A DNA stretch of 64,000 bases, from the NCBI GenBank assembly GCA_038503035.1, contig JAVSML010020371.1, positions 124,001-188,000 on the forward strand, in the 5' to 3' direction. Shown piece after piece: positions 27,001-36,000 of this stretch (position 1 is its first letter; each line of letters starts with the position of its first letter). This DNA is from Crocodylus rhombifer. Its lineage: Eukaryota > Chordata > Crocodylia > Crocodylidae. The notes under the pieces were generated by a model. That model made no database searches, had not been told where the DNA came from, and was given only the letters and a program-made list of their open reading frames with translations. A program made the position numbers and the translations under genes.

Positions 27001-30000
27001 GTCTAGGGCAGGACGAAGGGTCTGGAAAGCCCGGCTGCTCCCTGTCCATCTCTGCCCCAGCACTGGGGAGGTACCTGGGAGGCAAGCAAGCCGCACAGCA
27101 GGGAGGGAAGGGGACCCCAGGGTTGCCTGTGCAGAAGGGGGAGCTCAGGGTCTGCGGGGGGTGTCTGCTGACGTCGTTCTGCCAGAGTCCCGAGCCTGCT
27201 GTTTAGCCCAGCGCTGGTCCTGAGCTCTCCACATCCTTACTCTCCTGGCCCTTCGCTGAGCTGGACAAGACCCTGCTCCCTCAAAGGACAGAGGCGTCCC
27301 GGGCACTAACACTCTTGATAGGTAGCAGGTGGGGATCTGCATGATGCTGGGCACTGCATTTGGGGCGGTGGCTTGCTGCACGGTTTCAGGCTCAGTAACT
27401 GTGCCCATCCTCGTCCGCACACTGACACCTGCCGGGAGAGAGGAGCATTTCAGGGGCTTTGGCCGTTCTCGCCTCTGATTCGTAGGGTTTGACGTGGAGA
27501 GCCTTGCCGGACTGTGGGATCCTTCCCTTGCCACCAGGCAGGGCTGGAGACTGAAGGATGCTGTCTGCTGTCTGGCCGGTGCAGTTAGCCAGGGGCTCGT
27601 TCACATCCCACCAGCACCACCACTGCAGTTGGAACGGGTCACCCCCGTAGCGGGAGGCCAGTGATTGCCTGAGTCCGGAGACTGAGCTTCTTGCATGCTG
27701 GAGAAGGTCAGGCACGTTGCTGGTCCTGCAGTGAGATCACGTGCCCAGGAAGCTGCAGGTGCTGGCTCCGGGCCTGCCACTGTACCATGGACTGAGTTCA
27801 TGTCTCCTGCCTCACTTTCCCCAAAGCACGTTGAGATGTTTGGATAAGCACAAAAAATGTTATACCCGTTCTGCACATAAGCGGGCTCCAGAGCTCTCCA
27901 GTGGGCCCCTGTCAACCGAACAAAGTTCACCCGCACAAATTAAACCGTTCGTAATCAGTGTTGCCAGCCAGGCATAAATTTATAGATTGTATGGGGCTGG
28001 AAGGGACCTTGCAAGATCATCAGGTCCAGCCCGCCCTGCACTAGGCAGGAAAGACAACTGGGGTCAGGTTTCCCCAGCAAGGTGACCATCCAGCGTCTTG
28101 AAGATTTCCAGGGTAGGCAATTGCACCACCTCCGCAGGGAGCGTCCTCAGGGCTGGGCGGTGGGCTTGCCTTTGAATACTTGCCGGGAGCCCAGAAGGCT
28201 TCTGTGCTGATGTGGGGCAATATTGTGTCTTGCAGGAATTTTGCCTCTTCGCTGTGGTCGGGCTGGTGTCTGACTTCTTCCTGCAGATGTTTTTCTTCAG
28301 CACCGTGTTGTCCATCGACATCCGCCGTATGGAGGTTGGTGCCGGGGGGGGGGTGGTCCACGCCTGATGTTGCCGCTGCTTCTCCCTGCGACTGTACTTC
28401 TCGTGCAGAGAGAAGAGCCAACGTGGGAGGTTGGGGAGGTGCTTGCTAGAGGTGGCAGGTAGAGGGAGGGACAGCAGCGGGCATACACAGAGAACTGACA
28501 TCCAGCAGGTGTGGTTGGGTGCGTGAGAGATGCCAGCCACACCTGATTGCTGGGCCGTGGACGTGCGTGGCTGGGAGATCCTGGGAATGGATGGCCGCAC
28601 GCGAGGCTGGGTGCCCAGGTGCACATGTGTATCTGCGGACCATGGGATCGAGTCTGGCCTCACCTGCGTGCTCAGGCCCGGACCCACGTACAGCCAGGTG
28701 ATTTAGGGATCATGTCTCTCTGGAAGTCTGTCACCTCTCTGACCCCTCTGCTGTCCTTTCACAGCTTGCGGACCTGAACAAACGGCTGCCTTCAGAAGCC
28801 TGCCTGCCCCCAGCAAAGTCCATCAGCTGCTCCCAGCGGTACGAGCGCCAGCTGGCCATGCGCCCTGCCACCCCACACACCATCACCCTGCAGCCCTCCT
28901 CCTTCAGGAACCTGCGCCTGCCCAAGAGGCTGCGGGTCATCTACTTTTTCGCCAGGACCCGGCTGGCCCAGAGACTTATCATGGTACATGCAAGCTCTCA
29001 GCTGTCTGGTGCACCTTGCCGACCCATCTCTGGGGGCTGCATTTCCAGAGAAAGAAATGTGGTTTCTCGAGTGCCTTTGTTCCCCTCAAGCTTCGTGTTC
29101 TCCTCACAGTGGTGGTGTCATCAGGGACGCAGCTCCCTGTGAGCCCTGTCTGCCTGTTTCTGTTTGCTCCAGGGCTCTGCTCAGTAATTAGAGCGCAAAA
29201 TCTAACTCGCACTGAGCAGCGATTAGTGGGCTATTCCCAGTTCCCCTCTAGCCAGGCTCCTTTTAGTTACTTGAAGGCATCTCTGCAGAGGCATCCTTTC
29301 AGGAGTGGTTGAATGAGGAGAGAAGGGAGATCCTGAGAAGGACAAGTGCTCAGCTCCTGGGGCAGTGTGGAGGGAAGGGCTAGGGCTTTTCATCACACAG
29401 AGATGAAACTGTTTTCCGCAGTGATTCAGGCAGGTCGCTCACCCTGCTGGAAACTTGGCAGCAATGAGCCATTTTCCCAGTACACAGGGGAGTGTGTACA
29501 CAGGGCAGGGGTTGCCCCAGAAGCCCAGCGCCGTATCCACACAGCGAAAGCAAAGCAGGCTTCATCTGTCTTCCACTTCCCAACGAGTCTAGCCTGAAGA
29601 GGCTGTGGGCCCCAGCCCCCGTGAGTAAGTGCCCCTGTGTACACAGGGATGTGCATGTGTGTGTGGCACAAATATCACAGAATCACAGCTAGTCAGACCA
29701 GCAGGGCCTTCTGGAGGTCACATCCAGTCCAGCCCCTTGCTCTAGGCAAAACCATCCCTGTCTAAACCATCCCAGACAAGTCCTGAAACTTTACAATCAA
29801 CCCTGTTGCACAAGGCACAATGCGCCAGAAGACCAGGAATGCCCAAACCTGGCACAGGTAGCACAGGAACAAGGGCTGGCAGGATCCCATTGATCCAAGG
29901 GTTGTTATAATGCACTCGAGATCTGTATGTGATGGAGACCAGCAGTTCCTAGACATTCATAGTGTCAGGCTTTTGTGGGTACTTTGCAAATCCTCACAGT

Positions 30001-33000
30001 TCCAGCCAAGGTCAGCAGGGTTCGATGCTGCTGCAGCAGGACTGTCTTTGTGGGAGGCTGTTGACAGCAGGCCAGAGCATCACGTGTCTTGGAGGGCCCT
30101 GTGCTGGGGGGATGTTGGCCACGGTGAGCAGGGCACCGGGTTTTAAGCACTCTTGTCTCCCTGCTTGTGCCATGCAGGCCGGGACGGTGATTTGGATTGG
30201 AATCCTGGTCTACACCGACCCCGCCGGCCTCCGTACCTACCTCACGTCACAGGTCACCGAGCAGAGCCCTCTGGGAGAGGCAGGGTTGCCCCCCATGCCC
30301 GTGCCCGGTGGGGTCTTTCCCGCCGGGGATGCCAAGATCGACCTCTCTGTCTTCCCGGCGGATCCTGTGCCTCTGTCCGAGAATCAGACGCAGCAGCGGG
30401 AGCAGAAGGCAGGGCTGGAGTCCCTGGACCGGCTGGAGGCGGACGCATGGGCCCAGGGAGCAGAGAGCAGGGGGAACGGGCAGCCGGAGCTGGGCACTGC
30501 TGCAGAGGTGACGTGGGGGCCGGAGGACGAGGAGATCTGGAGGAAGCTGTCCTTCCGGCACTGGCCAGCCCTCTTCAGCTACTACAACATCACGCTGGCC
30601 AAGAGGCAAGTGGCTGGGAGCCTGGGGGCTGCGGCCCTGTGCGTGCCCCACAGAACCCAGCAGGCTGGGCTCAGCCCTCCCTCCCTCAGGGCAGACAAAC
30701 CAAGGGCCTGGACAAATGGACCAAAGACAGTGAATTGCCTGGCTGTGGGGACTTGCCCAGCGCAATGGCTATGGGGTGGCTGCCTGCTCTTACACTGCAG
30801 TAACTGGAAGCTGACCTGGGGCAGCTTAGCCCTGAATGAAACTTAAGCTGCCCTGGTTTAACTTACGTACTGTGGGGTAACTGCTCCATGGTAATTCCCT
30901 GCCCCATTTTGACTTGCTGTCCTTTGTCCATGGCTGGAGTCCCCGCTGCTGGCTGGGACTGGCTCTCCAGGTTGTCTCTGCTCTGCCTGGCGCCTCTTCG
31001 TCCCAGTGCCTTTTGCCTTAAGAAGGGGGTTTCTGGTTGATCCAGTCATCCCCGACCTCTCCCACCTTGCTGCGGTGAGCGATGTGCTTGGTTGTTTCCC
31101 TTCACCCCAGAGGCAGCACCATGTCAGTGCTGCCACATGGGTACATTTGGAGGCAGTTTGTGGCCTGCTGCAATCAAAGGCCCAGCCTATGTCAGAGGGA
31201 TGCATTCTGGTTCAACTACACACTCTGGCTAGATGTTGGGGTTGCCAGATTGGGTTCCCCAGCCTGGGTTATGCAGGAGGTGAGGTAGTGGTGCCTGCTG
31301 TCTGTGAAACCCAGGTGGCCACCTGCTCCTGCGCTGGCTCTTTGCCCCCCTCGCACAGAGCTGGGAAGATGGAGCGGAGTCTCACTGGGTTTTGGTGTGA
31401 AGCCCAGTGGCTTCCTGAGAGACTGGACGGAGCAGCAGAGGGTACACTGGGGGGTCCTACCTTGGTCCCCAGGGGATGGGGAGAGTCTGGGTGCTCCAGC
31501 GGGGTTCTTTCCTGTCAGTCTAAGTTGGTCTGTGGTCTTCCCTTCCCCTTGCAGGTATATCAGCATCCTCCCGGCGATCCCCGTCACCCTGTACCTGAAT
31601 CCACAAGAGGCCTTAGAAGTGCGCCATCCCCAGGAGGCCAATCGCTACCATACCTTCTTCCCCGTGGGCCATGGGAGATCGGAGGCGGAAGGGCGAGTTG
31701 CTGAGGGCTCCCCCAGGCTGCAGGGGCACCGCGACGTCACCCTCTACCAGTAAAGACCTTGCACAGCCCCAGCACACAGCACTCCCCTCATGCGCTTCCC
31801 TGACTGTGCCCCGTTGCCCAGCCAGGGCAGCCTCTTTTCCTGCAGCAGCAGGTCACCCTCTAGCTCTTTGGGGTGCATGGGGTGGACACACACATAGGCT
31901 TACTTAGCCCAGGCTGCTCATTTTCAGCCGCTGAACATTAATCAGAGGGAATTGACCCCCCAGGGTCTTCTACTCCAAACCCCTGCAGGAGGTGTGTCCC
32001 TGACCCATCCCAGACAGACACCCGCCCAGCCCCTCCATTCACAGCTTAGTTGGGCTCAGAGGCTGAGAACTTCCTGGCAGTGGCTACCAAGTGCACCAGC
32101 ACGTGTCAATGAGGCTGGTGCGTGGGTGTGAGGGTGCAACTAACATGCCGGTGTGTCTTGCCCACCAGGGTTGCAGCACTGGGCCTGGCCTGCGGCATCC
32201 TCCTGGTCCTTCTGCTCTTCTGCCTGTACAAAGTCTTCTGCCCCAAGAACTATGGGCAGAACGGGCTTTCACACACGCGAAGGAAGAGAGGGGACCTGCC
32301 CTGTGATGATTATGGTTACTCGCCGCCCGAAACCGAGATCGTTCCTTTGGTTCTCAGAGGTCACCTCATGGTAGGTTGGCTTGGGCTGGATTACGCCTAT
32401 CTGCTCCAACAGGCTCCATTAAGAGAGACCTGTATTTGTATTCAGTGCTCTCCTGCTTCGTGCTTCTGTCAGTCACAAGTGAGAGACCTGACGGGCCAGT
32501 CTGGTGGCCTAATTGTAGCACAGAGGTAAGTCGTGGGGACCTAGGATTGACAGTCTGGAGCAATGTAGCCAGCGCACAGCACACCACCAGACATGGCATG
32601 GCCCGGTTCTTACCCGGTTGTCTCAGGGGCTGCTTTTTGGCATGTCTTGGGCTCTTGTATTCCTGAGTGTGTAGGCTGCTACACACATGTTGAGAGACCA
32701 TATCTTTCCCCAGACAGCTCAGCGGCCAAAGCACTTGCCTGGAAAGTCAGAGGTTCTGGGTTTTTAACATCCCCCTCACCCAGAGGGGCCTTGAACCTAC
32801 TTCTGACTTCCTAGCACAGCACCCTCCCCACCTCCCTGTAGCTCAGCCACTACCCAGACCCTTCTTTGGCATTCCCCTGGCATTTTGTCCCATGAAGCTG
32901 CAAGAGGGCTGAGACAGGAGGCTGTGGGGAAGGAGGTGGGCTAGAGGGTGTGTAGCTCAGTGAGGTGGCTGTTGGCCTGGGAAGGACTGCAGCCCTGCTC

Positions 33001-36000
33001 CTGGTGAGGCAGAAGCCTCCCTCCGTCCTTTTCTGCCAAGGGCAGCGATAGGGGCTCAGCTTCACCTGGGACACTGCAGAGGGGTACAAGCAGTGCCTGG
33101 CTTGTGGGAAGTCAGGGATCAAACCTCCTGTAGGTGAGGGGAGCCTGGGGCCCAGAGCTTCCAGCTTTCAGGCAAGTACACTGAGCCCTGGGGGCTAACA
33201 AAGGCCGTACATGTGCAGCTCGTCTGCTTCTGCGGCTCAAGCCCATGACCACGGGTTCGGGGGGGCTCCACGTGGAGGCGTCTGGCTCTTCATGCCAGCA
33301 AGGAGCGTGCATAGGGCCTCTGACTACGGTCACGGACTAGCCATGCCGTTGTCTACATACGCAGGGCTGTGCGCCCAGCAGTGGAAACCCAATGCCCTGG
33401 AGAGGTCCAAAACCATGAAAGACCAGGACACCAGTGGTGCTGCGTGGTAGCCAAATGTAGGCAGCATTGAATCTGCCCCTTCCAGTGTTGTGCACATGAA
33501 GTCTATGGCTGCTCTCCCTTTGTGTGTGGAGCTGGGGGTCCCAGCAGCAGTCCAGCATGAGCAGGCACTTACTCACGGGGGCTGGGGCCCACAGCCTCTT
33601 CAGGCTAGACTCATTGGGAAGTGGAAGATAGTTGAAGCCTGCTTTGCTTTCGCTGTGTGGATACGGCGCTGGGCTTCTGGGGCGGGTGGTTCGGAGCTGG
33701 GCATCACTGTGCAGGAGGGTGCTCGGTGCACAGGCAGCCCTGAGGAAGGTGATGGCTGGAAGCCAGACGTGTTGCTAGCTCTTTGCTCACCCAGGCCTGT
33801 GTTCCCTTCTCAGGACATCGAGTGCCTGGCCAGTGACGGGATGCTGCTCGTCAGCTGCTGCCTGGTGGGGCAGATCCGTGTGTGGGATGCACAGACCGGA
33901 GACTGCCTCACTGTCATCCCCAAGCTGGGGTACGTGGCCACTGCTGCTTTGCCCTTTTCCTTCCACGGTCCTGAGGCTGCTGTAGCAGTCCAATCCCACC
34001 TGTCCCTCCTGGGCCCAATCCCAGCCCATAGGGAAGGGCACACTAACCTGAAGCTGCTGCATTTCAGGTTGCGGAGGGACAGCAGCGGCATCTTCGATTA
34101 CCAGGAGGGCTGGGACCAGAGCCCCGACGCCAAGTGTGGGCCGGAGGAGTCCTACGACAACGGCCACCAGCTCAAGAGGATGCTCAGCCCTCCCCAACCC
34201 CCACTCTTCTGCGACCAGCCGGACCTCACGTCTCTCATTGACACCAACTTCTGCGAGCAGGCGAGAGCGGTGTCGGAGGCACGGCACCGCACTGTCTGCG
34301 CCCACCAGAAGGAGGCAGGTTATGACTTCGGCAGCCTGGTGGGGAAGGCCTACGAGGAGCACGCTGCTTCGAACTCCATGAACTTCACAGGCTTCTCCAC
34401 CCCACACGGACAGGTTGGGCTGTGCACGGGAGCCAGTGGCTCCTGGTCCCCCGGCTGCGGGAGCGGGGAGAGCGGGTGCAGTGCCCGCAGGAGGAGCCTG
34501 GGGGACGAGGCGTTTCCTGGATTTGACAAGTCCTCACCTGTTCCCACCTGGAGCGGCGATTTTGAAAGCTCTGTCTGGAGCTTGGATCTGCAGGGGAACC
34601 TCATTGTGGCTGGCCGCAGCAATGGGAAGCTGGAGGTAAGGGACCAGATGCTGCGAGCAACATGCCAGCAGCTAGGGCCCCAGCTGGATTAGGGCCCAGG
34701 CTGCCAGTCCTCGTCCCCATGTGGCAGCTTCAGGTTCTTTTAGGGGCTTTGGACAGCGGGCCTCATAGTCATGCAACAGGGTGGAGCATGTACTCAGTGG
34801 GGGCAGATGACAGGACAAGGAGCAATGGGCTCAAGCTGCAGCAAGGGAAGTTGAGGTTGGACATTAGGAAAAACTTTCTCACGAGGAGGGTGGTGAAGCC
34901 CTGGAACAGGCTCCCCAGAGGGGTGGTGCAGTCTCCATCCTTGGAGGTGTTTAAGACCTGGCTAGACAAAGCCTTGGCTGGGATGATGTAGTTGGGGCTG
35001 GTCCTGCTTGGACCTCCTGAGCTCCGCTTCCCCCCCTCATTGTCTGTGCCTCTATGTAGCTTTAGGACTGGGTAAGACAAGGGCTTGTCTGGGATGGTTC
35101 GGATAGAGGTGTTTCTGCCTCAGGCAAGGAGTGGATGTGACCTGGGGTCCCTTCCAGCCCCACTTCTCTCTGGTTCCATAAAATAATGTTTGAAGCTTTC
35201 AAGATTTCCTGTGGGGGAAAAAACTAGAATCCCAAGGAGCGTCTGATGGTTGCAGAGATCGTGCGTCAGGATGAGATCTTCATTTAGCAATGTCTGTCGT
35301 CTGCTCCATCATCATCAGCGCATTAAGTGCTTATCTTTCTGTTCTGTTCAGAGGATTAAGCTTTTTCATTACCACACAAACAGGAGCCCCTTTGAACCAG
35401 GCGAGACGACGATATGATTCAGATTGCACCGAGTGGCAGCTGCCCTCAAAGGGTTTAGAAAGCAGCTAAAATGCTTTAAGTTAGTGAACTATTTTGGTTG
35501 TTGCTATAACTCAGTGTGCCATCAAACTGAACACTGTTTTTACCAACATGTCATGAAATGACCTAAAGAAATAAGAGCAATAGAAACAGCAACATAAAAT
35601 AAGTTTAGGAAATGAAACTCCAGTATTTTTCCAGAGCTGTATTAAAAGCAAACTGTTTCAAACCTTGCTGTTGCCTGCTCATGGAAAGGGATCTCAGCGC
35701 ATGAAATCTCCTGCTGTCATCTGGACAGTGTTTCCCATCAAAAAATTTACAACAAAACTCTCCCACTCAGCTTTTGATGCAGGCCACGATCCTTCCCGGA
35801 GAGGGCAGGAGTACACAGACACGCTATGCAGTGCAGTGCATGTCTTTCACCTTTTAAATGTGCTCCTGAGCACCGGGCTCTTGTTCTGAACAGCACTCTG
35901 GAGCATCTGGCGTTGACCTTTGTGTCCAGTCTGGGTTCAAACAGAACTGAGCCGGCAGGAGGACGGGCGCTGGCGGTGCTGGGGCAGAAAGATGCCGGCC

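Larger units (their letters stand above)
22782..28235 (+). other. SCAP intron S8-S9 (5.5 kb)
   Basis: Contains a MIR fragment, a CR1 tail in each orientation and a (TG)-rich stretch at 25718-25752. Otherwise I see nothing. A short tandem pair, CATAGA.TTCAGGGCTCATC, lies at about 23640-23690. Confidence 0.7.

Noticed and set aside
32715..32770. Functional tRNA gene
   Set aside because: A- and B-box-like strings are present but I could not fold acceptor and anticodon stems; a SINE remnant fits better.
33490..34692. 400-codon plus-strand ORF taken as a single gene
   Set aside because: It is SCAP exons S14 and S15 plus the stop-free 138-bp intron between them and flanking intron read-through; splice sites and homology define the exons.
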